Source: DASQPR01 sp963727415 (GTDB lineage Bacteria > Actinomycetota > Actinomycetes > Mycobacteriales > Micromonosporaceae). Taken from it: a stretch of 64,000 nucleotides of DNA. The stretch lies in NCBI GenBank assembly GCA_963727415.1, contig CAVSGF010000002.1:2108001-2172000 (forward strand). Direction: 5' to 3'. This document shows, one piece after another, positions 36,252-49,206 of the stretch (position 1 is its first letter; every line of letters starts with the position of its first letter). Both the position numbers and the translations under genes were made by a program. Under the pieces are notes generated by a model. The model searched no databases, was not told the DNA's origin, and saw nothing but the letters and a program-made list of their open reading frames with translations.

Positions 36252-36857
36252 TCAGTGCACCGCCTCGCGGTCCCGGGAAATCGGCTGAGAACCGAGCAAT
36301 CTTACCAGCTCGTCAGCGGCACGCTCGATCGAGTCGTTCACCACGGTGAGGTCGAACTCCGGCTCCGCGGCCAGTTCCTCGTCGGCGTGAGCCAGGCGCC
36401 GCCTGAGGGTCTCCTCGTCCTCCGTGCCGCGCCCCACCAATCGGCGGTGCAGCTCCTCGACGCTGGGCGGCGCCAGGAACACCAGGCGCGCATCGGGCAT
36501 CGCGTCCCGCACCTGACGGGCGCCCTGAAGGTCGATCTTGAGGAGGACCGGCATACCGAGCGTCAGGTGCGATTCCACCGGACCACGCGGGGTGCCATAG
36601 AGATTGCCTGCGAACTCGGCCCACTCCAGCAGGCCGCCGCTGTGTTTCAGGCGCTCGAATTCGGTGCGGTCGACGAAGTGGTAATGCTCACCGTCGACCT
36701 CGTAATGGCGCTTCCTGCGGGTGGTGACCGAAACCGAGAGCCAGATCCACGGCGCGCGCGCCCGGATCTGCTCGATCACCGCGTCCTTGCCAACCCCGGA
36801 GGGTCCAGAGAGCACGGTAAGTCGGGTCACATCCGGGCGCCGGCCGTCGTTAGTCAC
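36252..36857 (-). CDS. gmk: guanylate kinase
   Basis: Phosphorylates GMP to GDP. 201 residues. P-loop VLSGPSGVGKDAVI, the GMP-binding loop (VSVTTRRKR, HYHFVDRTEF) and the lid region KIDLQGARQVRDAMPDARL. GTG start at 36857. Thirty-two bases after mihF. Confidence 0.96.
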   Translation of the reverse strand: MTNDGRRPDVTRLTVLSGPSGVGKDAVIEQIRARAPWIWLSVSVTTRRKRHYEVDGEHYHFVDRTEFERLKHSGGLLEWAEFAGNLYGTPRGPVESHLTLGMPVLLKIDLQGARQVRDAMPDARLVFLAPPSVEELHRRLVGRGTEDEETLRRRLAHADEELAAEPEFDLTVVNDSIERAADELVRLLGSQPISRDREAVH

Positions 36858-36889
36858 TGCTCGTTTGTACCAAGTTCTTCCGTGGGACG

Positions 36890-37210
36890 TCAGTTCGACG
36901 CGGAGAACTCGCTGAGCAGAGCCTTGCGCTGCTGGTCGCCGAGGCCACGAAGGCGACGGCTATCAGCGATCTTCAGCTTCTCCATGATCTGCGTGGCACG
37001 GATCTTGCCGATGCCCGGCAGCGCCTGGAGAACCGCAGAGACCTTGAGCTTGCCGACAACGTCATCGGCCTCAGCCCGGTCCAGAACCGCCGTCAGCGTG
37101 GTCTTGCCAGCCTTCAGCTGTTCCTTCAGCTCGGCGCGAGCCTTGCGCATCTCGGCAGCCTTCGCCAGCGCAGCAGCACGCTGCTCCGGCGTCAGTGTGG
37201 GGAGCGGCAC
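36890..37210 (-). CDS. mihF: actinobacterial integration host factor
   Basis: Small nucleoid-associated protein, unrelated to E. coli IHF, that bends DNA and affects development in Streptomyces. 106 residues, mostly helical, with the conserved helix-two-turns-helix region VSAVLQALPGIGKIRATQIM and ending RLRGLGDQQRKALLSEF. GTG start at 37210, preceded by GAGGAGG. It lies between pyrF and gmk, as in other actinobacteria. Confidence 0.95.
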   Translation of the reverse strand: MPLPTLTPEQRAAALAKAAEMRKARAELKEQLKAGKTTLTAVLDRAEADDVVGKLKVSAVLQALPGIGKIRATQIMEKLKIADSRRLRGLGDQQRKALLSEFSASN

Positions 37211-37433
37211 TAATCCTCCTCGGGTCCAAGTTCCGCGTCACGCCCTCGGTGCGGTCCAGCCCGCCGGGGTGGCGTGATGGCGCTCATGCTGCCAGACGTC
37301 GCCATCGGCTCGTACCTGGCCTGCGAAAGCACCTCGGTTGTGACGCTTGTTGTGGGTGTGGTTCCCAGCGATCCGGAAAACTAGCGGCCAGCGGCGTTTT
37401 CGGCAATGCCGGGCGATTATTCGCGGGTCACCC
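37211..37433 (-). promoter_or_regulatory. mihF upstream region
   Basis: 223 bases between pyrF and mihF. No gene is seen. The ribosome binding site GAGGAGG lies just before the GTG start. TAGTTT near 37380 is a weak -10 candidate. The gap suggests that mihF has its own promoter, separate from the pyr operon. Confidence 0.35.
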
Positions 37434-38267
37434 TTAGGGGGTCAGCACTGCCCGACATGCGGCCAATGCGCTTGACGCGGCGGCCCGCAGCGCGGTCGCG
37501 TCGGGACCGGCGCTCAACACCTCACGGGAGTACGACGGCAGCACCAGCGACAGGTTGTCTCCGAATACTGTCCGCAGGTCATCGGCGCTCCCACCTTGGG
37601 CGCCCATGCCGGGCGCGAGCATCGGTCCATTGATGTTCTTGAGTTTAAGACCGGCGTCGCCGACCGTCGCGCCGATCACCGCTCCCACGCTGCCAAACGG
37701 CTCCGCACCCGCGTTTACCTGCGAAATCTCGTCGACGACGTACTGCGCGACGGTCCGGCCGTCCGGCCGCGACGCACCCTGTACATCGCCGCCTTCGGGG
37801 TTCGATGTCATGGCGAGCACGAAGGCGCCGGCTCCGTACTCGGTCACCAGGTCCATTACGGGGCGTAACGAACCGAAGCCAAGAAACGGGTTCACAGTGA
37901 TCGCGTCGGCGGCGATCGGGCTGGCCGGATCGAGGTACGCGCTGGCATAAGCGGCCATCGTGGAGCCGATATCGCCGCGCTTCACATCGAGAAGGACCAG
38001 CGCACCGGCGGCCTTCAACTGTCGGATAGTTGACTCAAGAACTGCTATCCCGGAAGACCCGAACCGCTCATAAAAGGCGGACTGGGGCTTGAATACCGCG
38101 ACCCGATCAGCCAGCGCGACCACGACCATACGGCTGAACTCGGCGACGCCCTCGACGCTGTCCGGCAGCCCCCAGGCGGTCAGCAGCGCAGCGTGCGGGT
38201 CGATCCCGACGCAGAGCGGGCCGCGGTCAGCCATCGCAGTGTGCAGGCGGGCACCGAAGGTCTCCAT
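37434..38267 (-). CDS. pyrF: orotidine 5'-phosphate decarboxylase
   Basis: Last step to UMP. 277 residues, the longer group that starts with GPLCVGIDPHAALLTAWGL. The catalytic Asp-Lys-Asp array is in VLLDVKRGDIGSTMAAYA. The C terminus has APGMGAQGGSADDL. ATG 38267 has GAGGAG 5 bases upstream. Twelve bases after bioA, at the end of the pyr operon. Confidence 0.95.
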   Translation of the reverse strand: METFGARLHTAMADRGPLCVGIDPHAALLTAWGLPDSVEGVAEFSRMVVVALADRVAVFKPQSAFYERFGSSGIAVLESTIRQLKAAGALVLLDVKRGDIGSTMAAYASAYLDPASPIAADAITVNPFLGFGSLRPVMDLVTEYGAGAFVLAMTSNPEGGDVQGASRPDGRTVAQYVVDEISQVNAGAEPFGSVGAVIGATVGDAGLKLKNINGPMLAPGMGAQGGSADDLRTVFGDNLSLVLPSYSREVLSAGPDATALRAAASSALAACRAVLTP

Positions 38268-38279
38268 CGGATCTCCTCG

Positions 38280-39572
38280 TCACTCGTGAGCCGCGGCCAC
38301 CGCGACAATGGCGGCGGCGATGGCGGCTACGTCGTCGTTGGTCGCGACGTATGGGGGCATGGCGTAGACAAGGTCGCGGAACGGTCGCAGCCAGACTCCG
38401 GCCTCCACCGCGATGTCGGTGGCAAGCCGCAGGTCGACCGGGCGTCGCAGTTGCACGACCCCGATCGCGCCAAGCACTCGAACGTCGGCCACCGACGGCA
38501 GGCTCCGGGCCGGGGCCAGGCCGGTCCGGAGCCCGGCCTCGATCCGCTTCACCGACAACGCCGCCTCGGGCCGGCATGCCAGCTCCACCGAGACACCGGC
38601 CACCGCGCACGCGAGCGGATTGCCCATGAAGGTGGGACCGTGCGCCAGCACCGGCAGGTCACCCTCGGCGATCCCGGCAGCCACCTCGGCCGTGCACAGC
38701 GCGGCGGCCAGGCTCAGGTAGCCACCGGTGAGCGCTTTGCCAACGCACATGATGTCCGGGCGCACGGCGGCGTGATCGGCGGCGAAGAGCGCACCGGTGC
38801 GCCCGAAGCCGGTCGCGATCTCATCGAGGATCAGCAGAACCCCGTGCCGGTCGCACGCCTCGCGCAGCGCCCTGACAGGTACCCCGGATGGTGGAACCGC
38901 ATGCCACCGGCGCCCTGCACCACCGGTTCCACGATCACCGCGGCCAGCCGATCCCGCGTGACGGCCGATGGTGTCATCGATCAGGTTGAGGTAGCCGGTG
39001 TCCGGCGGGGTATCGAAACCGGCCGGCGGTACCGGCAGGAACAACTGCTCGGGGCAGCACGCCGGTCCACAGCGCATGCATGCCGCCCTCGGGATCGCAC
39101 ACGCTCATCGGGTGGAACGTGTCACCGTGGTAGCCGCCACGCCAGGTCAGCATCTTCGACTTCGCCGGCCGTCCGCGCGACCGCCAGTACTGCAGCGCCA
39201 TCTTCACGGCGACCTCGACGCTGACCGAGCCGGAGTCGCACAGGAACACGTGCTCCAGGCCCTCCGGTGTGAGCTCGACCAGCGTCCGGCAGAGCCGGAC
39301 TGCCGGCTCGTGGGTCAGGCCGCCGAACATGACGTGGCTCATCCGGCCAAGCTGATCGGTCACCGCCGCGTCCAGCGCCGGGTGACGGTACCCGTGGATC
39401 GCGGCCCACCAGACTGGACATGCCGTCGATCAGCGTCCCGGCCGCCGGCCAGTTCCAGCCGGGCCCCGGCGGCACCGGTGACCAGCAGCGGCTCCAGGGT
39501 GCCGGGCATCGGGGCGTACGGATGCCAGACGTGCGCGCGGTCGAGGCCCAGCAGATCGGCCGCGACCGTCAT
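38280..39572 (-). CDS. bioA: adenosylmethionine-8-amino-7-oxononanoate aminotransferase, frameshifted
   Basis: Biotin synthesis step that moves the amino group of SAM to 7-keto-8-aminopelargonic acid. Starts LDRAHVWHPYAPMPGTLEPL. Middle fragments show LEHVFLCDSGSVSVEVAVKM and WRGGYHGDTFHPMSVCDPEG, both diagnostic of BioA. The C-terminal part carries the metal/cofactor region LLILDEIATGFGRTGALFAAD and the PLP lysine in CVGKALTGGYLSLAA. Indels lie near 39415, 39045, 38960 and 38890. 431 codons in total fits the family. Its start overlaps the pyrD stop (TGATG), so it is embedded in the pyrimidine operon. Confidence 0.88.
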
Positions 39573-40587
39573 CACACGCTCCGGTTGATCGCGCGGATCA
39601 GGCTCGGACCCTGGTAGATCAGGCCGGTGTACACCTGGATCAGGCTCGCCCCGGCGTCGAACATCGCCTTGGCGTCGCGCGGTCCGGCGATGCCGCCCAC
39701 CCCGATGATGGGCAGCGCTCCCCCGGTGAGCCGATGGATGAATGCGACCACTTGCCTGGCGCGGGCCGCCAACGGGTGCCCGGACAGCCCGCCCGCCTCG
39801 GCGGCACGGGCGGCGTCGCCCGGTGCCAGGTTGTCCCGGGCCAGCGTGGTGTTGGTGGCGATGATGCCGGCCGCGCCACGGTCCATGCACACCTCGACCG
39901 CCTCGGCGATGGCCGCGTCGGACAAGTCCGGGGAGAGCTTGACCAGGATCGGCTTGTCGGTCTGCTTGCTCAACTCGGTCACCAGATCACCAAGGTGCTC
40001 CTTGTCCTGCAGCTGACGCAGGCCCGGTGTGTTCGGCGAACTGACATTGACGGCGAAGTAGTCGCCGTGACCGGCCAGCAGCCGCAGCGACGTCAGGTAG
40101 TCCTCGATCGCCTCGCCCAGCGGGGTCACCTTGGACTTGCCGAGGCTTATCCCGAGCGGCACCGCCAGCGGCTCGGCCAAGTCCAGCCGGGCGGCCAGCG
40201 CGGCCGCCCCGGCGTTGTTGAAGCCCATCCGGTTGATCAACGCCTGGGAGTTGCGCAACCGATACAGCCGGGGCCGTTCGTTTCCGGGCTGCGGCTTGGC
40301 GGTTACCGTACCGACCTCGACGAACCCGAAGCCCAGCGCCGGCCACGCCGCCAGCGCCCGGCCGTCCTTGTCCAGCCCGGCGGCCAGGCCGACCGGGCTG
40401 GGAAACTCGACACCGAAGACGTTGCGTGGCCGGTACACCGTGGCCCGGGCCACGCCGCGCAGCGCGGCGATGGCGGCCGGCGATCGGCCGATAAGCGCGA
40501 GCGAGCGCAGCGTCGTCTCATGCGCGGTCTCCGCGTCGCCGCCGCCCAGCCGGAACAGCATCGGCCGGGCGACCCGCTGGTAGGCCG

Positions 40588-40591
<4 letters not shown>
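39572..40591 (-). CDS. pyrD: dihydroorotate dehydrogenase, quinone-dependent (class 2)
   Basis: Oxidises dihydroorotate to orotate using FMN and menaquinone. 339 residues. An N-terminal amphipathic membrane-binding segment (YQRVARPMLFRLGGGDAETA), then VGLAAGLDKDGRALAAWPAL, and the catalytic serine in NVSSPNTPGLRQLQ, which marks class 2. GTG at 40591 overlaps the carB stop (GTGA). Confidence 0.96.
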
Positions 40592-44040
<3,449 letters not shown>

Positions 44041-45163
44041 GTCAGGCCCGTCCTTCCCGCGCGTTCGATCAGTTCGACGAAACGGTCGAACAGGTAGTCG
44101 GCGTCGTGCGGGCCAGCCGCCGCCTCCGGGTGGTACTGCACCGTGAACGCCGGGGCGTCCTTGGCCCGCAGACCCTCGACGACGCCGTCGTTGAGGCACA
44201 CGTGCGACACCTCGACGGCGCCGAACGCGGTGTCGACCTCCTGGTCGATCGGCGCGTTCACGGCGAAACCGTGGTTGTGCGAGGTCACCTCGACCTTGCC
44301 GGTGATCCGGTCCATCACCGGCTGGTTGATGCCGCGGTGGCCGTAGGTCAGCTTGTAGGTCGAAAAGCCCAGCGCCCGCCCCAGGATCTGGCTGCCGAAG
44401 CAGATGCCGAACAGCGGGATCTGCCGCCGCATCACCTCGCGGGCCAGGGCCACCGCGTGATCGGCGGTCGCCGGGTCACCGGGACCAGGTGAGAAGAACA
44501 CCGCGTCCGCACCGGTCGCGAGCAACTGGTCGATGGTGCTGCCGGAGGGCATCACGTGCGTGGTGAGGCCGCGAGCGGCCAGACGGCGCGGCACGTTCCG
44601 CTTGATCCCCAGGTCGATCGCCGCGACCGTGAACTCGTGCGTGCCCTCGGCGCTCACCGTGTACGTCTGCGGCGTGGACACCTCGCCGGACAGGTCCGCG
44701 CCGACCATCCTTGGAGACTCCAGTACCCGCTGCCGCAACGCCTGAGGGTCGCGCTCCACGCTGGACACACCGACTCGCATGGCGCCATGCTCGCGCAGGT
44801 GGCGGGTGAGCGCCCGGGTGTCGATGCCGCAGACTCCGACCACGCCCTCGGACGCGAGCCGGTCCTCCAGCGTTCCGGTGGCCCGCCAGCTCGACGGCCC
44901 GCGCGACGGATCGCGGACCACGTAGCCGCTGACCCAGATGCGATTGGACTCGTCGTCCTCATCGTTCACACCGGTGTTGCCGATCTGCGGCGCGGTCTGC
45001 ACCACCACCTGCCGGTGATACGACGGATCGGTCAGAGTCTCCTGGTAGCCGGTCATGGCGGTGGTGAAGACCGCCTCGCCGAACGTCTCGCCGATGCTCC
45101 CGTACGCCTCGCCGGTGAACGTCCGGCCGTCCTCAAGCACCAGGAGCGCTTCCCGCCGGGCCG

Positions 45164-46435
45164 TCACCGCGTCACCTTCCCGCCGAGCACGCTCGCCTCG
45201 CCGTTGAAGAACGTCGCCACCACACGGGCCGGCAACTCCAGCCCGGCGTACGGGGTGTTGCGGCTGTTGCTGGCCAGTTCGCCCGGATCGACCGTCCAGT
45301 CGGCGCCCGGGTCGACCAGGGTGAGGTTCGCCGGCGCGCCCGGTTCCGGGTCACGGCCGTGGCCGGTGAGACCGGCGATCCGGGCCGGGGTCCGCGACAT
45401 GCGCTCGGCGATGGTGTTCCAGTCCAGGCCGGTGGAGCGCACGACCGACAGCGCCGTCTGGAGCCCGAGCATCCCGGGCCGGGCGTTCTCCCACTCGCAT
45501 TCCTTGTCCTCGACGGCGTGCGGAGCATGGTCGGTGGCGACGACGTCGATCGTGCCGTCGGCCAGCGCGCCACGCAGCGCGTTCACATCCGAGGCGGTAC
45601 GCAGCGGCGGGTTGACCTTGAACACCGGGTCGTAGCTCTCCGCCGCGGTCTCGGTGAGCAGCAGGTGATGCGGCGTCACCTCCGCGGTGATCCGGATGCC
45701 GCGATCCTTCGCCCAGCGGATGATCTCCACGCTACCGGCCGTCGAGACGTGGCAGATGTGCAGCCGCGCGCCGACGTGCTCGGCGAGCAGGGCGTCGCGC
45801 GCGATGATCGCCTCCTCGGCCACTGACGGCCACCCGGCCAGGCCCAGGCGGGCGCTGACCTCGCCCTCGTTCATCTGCGCTCCGGCGGTCAGCCGCGGCT
45901 CCTCGGCGTGCTGGGCGATCACACCGTCGAACGCCTTGACATATTCGAGAGCCCGGCGCATCAGCCGCGGATCCCAGACGCACATGCCGTCGTCGGAGAA
46001 GATCCGCACCTGCGCCGCCGATGTGGCCATGCTGCCGATCTCGGCGAGCCTCTCGCCGGCCAGGCCCACCGTGACCGCGCCTATCGGCCGTACGTCGACC
46101 AGTCCCGCGACCTGGCCCAGCCGCCAGACCTCCTCGACCACCGCCGCGTTGTCGGCGACCGGCTGTGTGTTGGCCATCGCGCACACCGCGGTGTAGCCGC
46201 CAAGCGCCGCGGCGCGCGACCCGGACAGCACCGTCTCCGCGTCCTCGCGGCCTGGCTCGCGCAGGTGCGTGTGCAGGTCGACCAGGCCGGGCAGGGCGAT
46301 CAGCCCGCTCGCGTCGATCACCTCGGCACCATCGGCCGGAAGTCCGTGGCCGACTTCGCCGATCAGCCCATCGGAAATCCGGATGTCGGTCGGGGTATCG
46401 CCCACGACGGACACATTCTTGATCAAGAAACTCAC
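45164..46435 (-). CDS. pyrC: dihydroorotase
   Basis: Closes carbamoyl-aspartate to dihydroorotate. 423 residues, class I. Metal site DLHTHLREPGREDAETV, FSDDGMCVWDP (carboxylated-lysine position region), LHICHVSTAGSVEII, AEVTPHHLLLTE and DVVATDHAPHAVEDKECEWE. Coupled to pyrB upstream and carA downstream by four-base overlaps. Confidence 0.96.
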   Translation of the reverse strand: MSFLIKNVSVVGDTPTDIRISDGLIGEVGHGLPADGAEVIDASGLIALPGLVDLHTHLREPGREDAETVLSGSRAAALGGYTAVCAMANTQPVADNAAVVEEVWRLGQVAGLVDVRPIGAVTVGLAGERLAEIGSMATSAAQVRIFSDDGMCVWDPRLMRRALEYVKAFDGVIAQHAEEPRLTAGAQMNEGEVSARLGLAGWPSVAEEAIIARDALLAEHVGARLHICHVSTAGSVEIIRWAKDRGIRITAEVTPHHLLLTETAAESYDPVFKVNPPLRTASDVNALRGALADGTIDVVATDHAPHAVEDKECEWENARPGMLGLQTALSVVRSTGLDWNTIAERMSRTPARIAGLTGHGRDPEPGAPANLTLVDPGADWTVDPGELASNSRNTPYAGLELPARVVATFFNGEASVLGGKVTR

Positions 46436-47382
46436 GCGCGCTCCCCCACATTGGTGCTGTTCGCACCACTCAACAGCAGGTAGAGCACGGCCATCCGCAC
46501 CGATACGCCGTTGGCTACCTGTTCCACAATCGCCGACCGCGCCGAATCGGCGACCTCGGCGGTGATCTCCATCCCCCGGATCATCGGGCCGGGGTGCATG
46601 ACTATGGCGTGCTCCGGCATGCGCCGGACGCGGGCCGCGTCGAGACCGTACCGGCGCGCGTACTCGCGCTCGGACGGGAAGAACGAGTCACGCCAGCCGC
46701 CGGTCAGCCGCTCACGCTGCACCCGCAGCATCATCACCACGTCCACGCCGGGCAGCACCGCGTCCAGGTCGTAACTCGTCTGAGCCTGCCACGACTGCAC
46801 CCCGATGGGCAGAAGCGTGGGCGGGGCCACCAAGGTCACCTTGGCGCCCAGCGTGTGCAGCAGCAGTACGTTGGAGCGCGCCACCCGGCTGTGCAGCACG
46901 TCTCCGACGATCGCCACGTTCAGCCCCGCCAGCCGGCCCAGGCGGGATCGCATCGTGTACGCGTCGAGCAATGCCTGCGTCGGGTGCTCATGGGTGCCGT
47001 CGCCGGCGTTGATGACGCTGGCGTTCAGCCACCCAGCGAGCCGGTGCGGCGCACCCGATGCACTGTGCCGGACCACCGCGGCGTCGACGCCCATGGCCTG
47101 CAAGGTCCACGCCGTGTCCTTGAGGCTCTCCCCCTTGGACACCGAGGAACCCTTGGCGGAGAAGTTGATGACGTCGGCGGACAGCCGCTTGGCGGCCACC
47201 TCGAACGAGGTACGGGTCCGGGTGGAGTCCTCGTAGAACAGATTCACCACGGTGCGGCCGCGCAGAGTGGGAAGCTTCTTGATCTCGCGACCCGCCAGGC
47301 TCGCCAACTCGGCCGCGGTGTCCAGGACCAACGTGGCCTGCTCGGCGTCGAGGTCCCCGGCGGACAGCAAATTCTTGATCAC
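46432..47382 (-). CDS. pyrB: aspartate carbamoyltransferase catalytic subunit
   Basis: Joins carbamoyl phosphate and aspartate. 316 residues. Carbamoyl phosphate site FYEDSTRTRTSFEVAAKRL, then NAGDGTHEHPTQALLDAYTM and the aspartate loop MLRVQRERL. No pyrI is present, and the typical actinobacterial pyrB-pyrC pairing with overlap is seen. ATG overlaps the pyrR stop. Confidence 0.96.
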   Translation of the reverse strand: MIKNLLSAGDLDAEQATLVLDTAAELASLAGREIKKLPTLRGRTVVNLFYEDSTRTRTSFEVAAKRLSADVINFSAKGSSVSKGESLKDTAWTLQAMGVDAAVVRHSASGAPHRLAGWLNASVINAGDGTHEHPTQALLDAYTMRSRLGRLAGLNVAIVGDVLHSRVARSNVLLLHTLGAKVTLVAPPTLLPIGVQSWQAQTSYDLDAVLPGVDVVMMLRVQRERLTGGWRDSFFPSEREYARRYGLDAARVRRMPEHAIVMHPGPMIRGMEITAEVADSARSAIVEQVANGVSVRMAVLYLLLSGANSTNVGERA

Positions 47383-47942
47383 GCGGCACCGCCCTCGATC
47401 GTGACCTGGTCCTCGCCATCGACTTCGGCGAGCCAGACCCGCACGCTCTCGACCAGCGAGGTCGGGATGTTCTTGCCCACGTAGTCGGCCCGGATCGGCA
47501 GCTCCCGGTGGCCGCGGTCGACCAGGACGGCGAGTTGGACAATGCGCGGCCGGCCCAGGTCCTGCAGGGCGTCGAGGGCGGCCCGCACGGTGCGACCGGA
47601 GAAGAGCACGTCGTCGACCAGGATCACCCGGCGGTCGTCCAGCCCACCCGGCGGGATGTCGGTATGGCCGAGCGCCCGGGCGCCGCGCAGCGACAGGTCA
47701 TCTCGGTAGAGGGTGACGTCGAGCACTCCGGTCGGGATGGTGACCTGCTCGAACGCGTGAATCCGGGAAGCCAGGCGCTGGGCCAGCGGGAAGCCCCGGG
47801 TCGGAATGCCGAGCAGGACGGTGTCGCGAGCGCCCTCGGTCTTCTCCAGGATCTGATGGGCGATCCGGTCGACGATGCGCGAGATGTCCGGAGCCGAAAG
47901 AATGATCTTGCTACTTATACGTTCCGTCTGTGGGTACGCCAC
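47379..47942 (-). CDS. pyrR: pyrimidine operon regulator PyrR
   Basis: UMP/UTP-responsive RNA-binding regulator with weak uracil phosphoribosyltransferase activity. 187 residues. PRPP motif RVILVDDVLFSGRTVRAALD, plus LGIPTRGFPLAQRLA. GTG at 47942 is chosen because AAGGAGG lies 7 bases upstream; the open frame before it lies in the leader. First gene of pyrR-pyrB-pyrC-carA-carB-pyrD-bioA-pyrF. A predicted binding hairpin overlaps its own ribosome binding site. Confidence 0.95.
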   Translation of the reverse strand: MAYPQTERISSKIILSAPDISRIVDRIAHQILEKTEGARDTVLLGIPTRGFPLAQRLASRIHAFEQVTIPTGVLDVTLYRDDLSLRGARALGHTDIPPGGLDDRRVILVDDVLFSGRTVRAALDALQDLGRPRIVQLAVLVDRGHRELPIRADYVGKNIPTSLVESVRVWLAEVDGEDQVTIEGGAA

Positions 47943-48010
47943 AGCGGACCTCCTTCCCCGCCTCACGGGACGGGTCGTTAAAGGACGTCTGGGTAGTGCG
48001 CGGTAACTCC
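47943..48010 (-). promoter_or_regulatory. pyr leader with PyrR-binding loop over the ribosome binding site
   Basis: Minus-strand TCCCGTGAGGCGGGGA (47970-47955) forms a hairpin whose GUGAGGC loop resembles the PyrR-binding consensus (UCCNGNGAGGCU-like). It runs into GGGGAAGGAGG, the pyrR ribosome binding site. Binding of PyrR-UMP would hide the ribosome site. PyrR-dependent translational repression of this type is established in Mycobacterium. TAGGGT near 48024 is a candidate -10. Confidence 0.65.
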
Positions 48011-48076
48011 GCGAAACACCCTATCAGCGCCGCCGGGCCAGGTAGCGGCCGGACGCCGCGCGAGGTGATGTGCCGT

Positions 48077-48143
48077 TCGTTACGGATTTACCAAAACGGG
48101 TCGGTCACAACACTTGACCATCCGTTACCAGGGGCACTACCGT
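48077..48143 (+). promoter_or_regulatory. bldD promoter with inverted-repeat candidate operator
   Basis: TTGACC (48114-48119) and TACCGT (48138-48143) with an 18-base spacer give a good plus-strand promoter, about 60 bases before bldD. GTTACGGAT (near 48079) and ATCCGTTAC (near 48120-48128) are an imperfect inverted repeat flanking the -35 and could be an operator, for example for BldD itself. Confidence 0.5.
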
Positions 48144-48201
48144 CACGCTCCGTAGCGATCGCTGGGGAGGGCCTGCGGGCCGAACGACTGGAGTGTTACC
48201 G

Positions 48202-48690
48202 ATGCCGTCTGACTACGCGAAATCACTGGGCTCGCGCCTGCGCTCGATCCGCCAGCAGCAGGGCTTGTCCCTGCAGGGCGTTGAGGAGAAGTCGAACGGC
48301 CGCTGGAAGGCCGTCGTCGTTGGGTCGTACGAGCGGGGCGACCGGGCGGTGACCGTATCGCGGCTGGCCGAGCTTGCCGAGTTCTACCGCGTACCCGTGG
48401 CCGAACTGCTCCCGGAGGGCTCCGGCGTGCGCCACGAGTCAGCCGGCAAGATCGTCCTGGATCTGGAAAAGCTGTACGACCGGACCGAGGACGATCTGCT
48501 GTTCGTTGCCAAGTACGCGCGTGCCATCCAGCAGCAGCGTGGCGACTACAACGGCCGGGTGCTGTCGATCCGCGCCGATGATCTGCGGGCTCTTGCCATC
48601 GTGTACGACTTCTCGCCGGCCGCGCTGGTCGAGCGCCTGAACGAACACGGCGTCCTGGTCACTGGCGACATCCGGGCGATGTTCGCCTGA
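48202..48690 (+). CDS. bldD: BldD, cyclic-di-GMP-responsive developmental regulator
   Basis: Master repressor of sporulation genes in Streptomyces and relatives. 162 residues. An N-terminal helix-turn-helix of the Xre/SinR type (LSLQGVEEKSNGRWKAVVVG, SYERGDRAVTVSRLAELAEF) and a C-terminal domain with the cyclic-di-GMP signature RGD-x8-RxxD, seen as RGDYNGRVLSIRADD at residues 113-127. In BldD tetrameric cyclic-di-GMP bridges two C domains and enables DNA binding. ATG 48202 fits homology; a GTG at 48193 is possible. Monocistronic, divergent from pyrR. Its presence indicates a sporulating, mycelial actinomycete. Confidence 0.95.
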   Translation: MPSDYAKSLGSRLRSIRQQQGLSLQGVEEKSNGRWKAVVVGSYERGDRAVTVSRLAELAEFYRVPVAELLPEGSGVRHESAGKIVLDLEKLYDRTEDDLLFVAKYARAIQQQRGDYNGRVLSIRADDLRALAIVYDFSPAALVERLNEHGVLVTGDIRAMFA

Positions 48691-48704
48691 CCGGCCCGGG
48701 CACG

Positions 48705-48745
48705 ATGACGGCCGGCGCCCTGGTTGTCCGGGCGGCGGCCGTCAT
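48705..48745. terminator. bidirectional terminator between bldD and nusB
   Basis: ATGACGGCCGGCGCCC and GGGCGGCGGCCGTCAT pair over 16 positions with one mismatch around TGGTTGTCC. The hairpin sits between two convergent genes, 15 bases past bldD and 24 bases past nusB. Confidence 0.75.
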
Positions 48746-48768
48746 GCGATGGCTGCGGGGCGTGCCAC

Positions 48769-49203
48769 TCAGTGCGAGGTGTAGTCCGCGATCCGGGCCA
48801 GCACGCCGTTGAGGAACCGCGGTGAATCATCGGTGGACATCTGCTTGGCCAACTGGACCGCTTCGGTGATCGCCACCGCGTCGTCGATCTCGTCGACGTA
48901 GAGGATCTCGTACACCGCGATCCGCGCCAGGTTCCGGTCGACTACCGGCATCCGGTCCAGCGACCAGCCTTCCGCGTACGTCGCGATCAACTCGTCGATC
49001 CGATCCCGGTGGGCGCCCACGCCCTCGACGATCGACACCGCGTACGGCAAGTGTGCCGGGGCTGGCGGCTCGACTCGCTCAAGCGCACTTGCCAGCGTTT
49101 CCTGGATCGGCTCGCCCCGCAGGTCTGCCTCATATAGGACATCGAGTGCCCGCTTTCGCGCCTTGCGGCGGGCCGGCATCGGCGTCTTGGGACCTTCCGC
49201 CAT
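48769..49203 (-). CDS. nusB: transcription antitermination factor NusB
   Basis: Binds boxA RNA with S10 in rRNA antitermination. 144 residues, all helical, with RRKARKRALDVLYEADLRGE and VVDRNLARIAVYEILYVDEI, then AVQLAKQMSTDDSPRFLNGV. Three bases after the efp stop, so cotranscribed. Confidence 0.95.
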   Translation of the reverse strand: MAEGPKTPMPARRKARKRALDVLYEADLRGEPIQETLASALERVEPPAPAHLPYAVSIVEGVGAHRDRIDELIATYAEGWSLDRMPVVDRNLARIAVYEILYVDEIDDAVAITEAVQLAKQMSTDDSPRFLNGVLARIADYTSH

Positions 49204-49206
49204 GGA

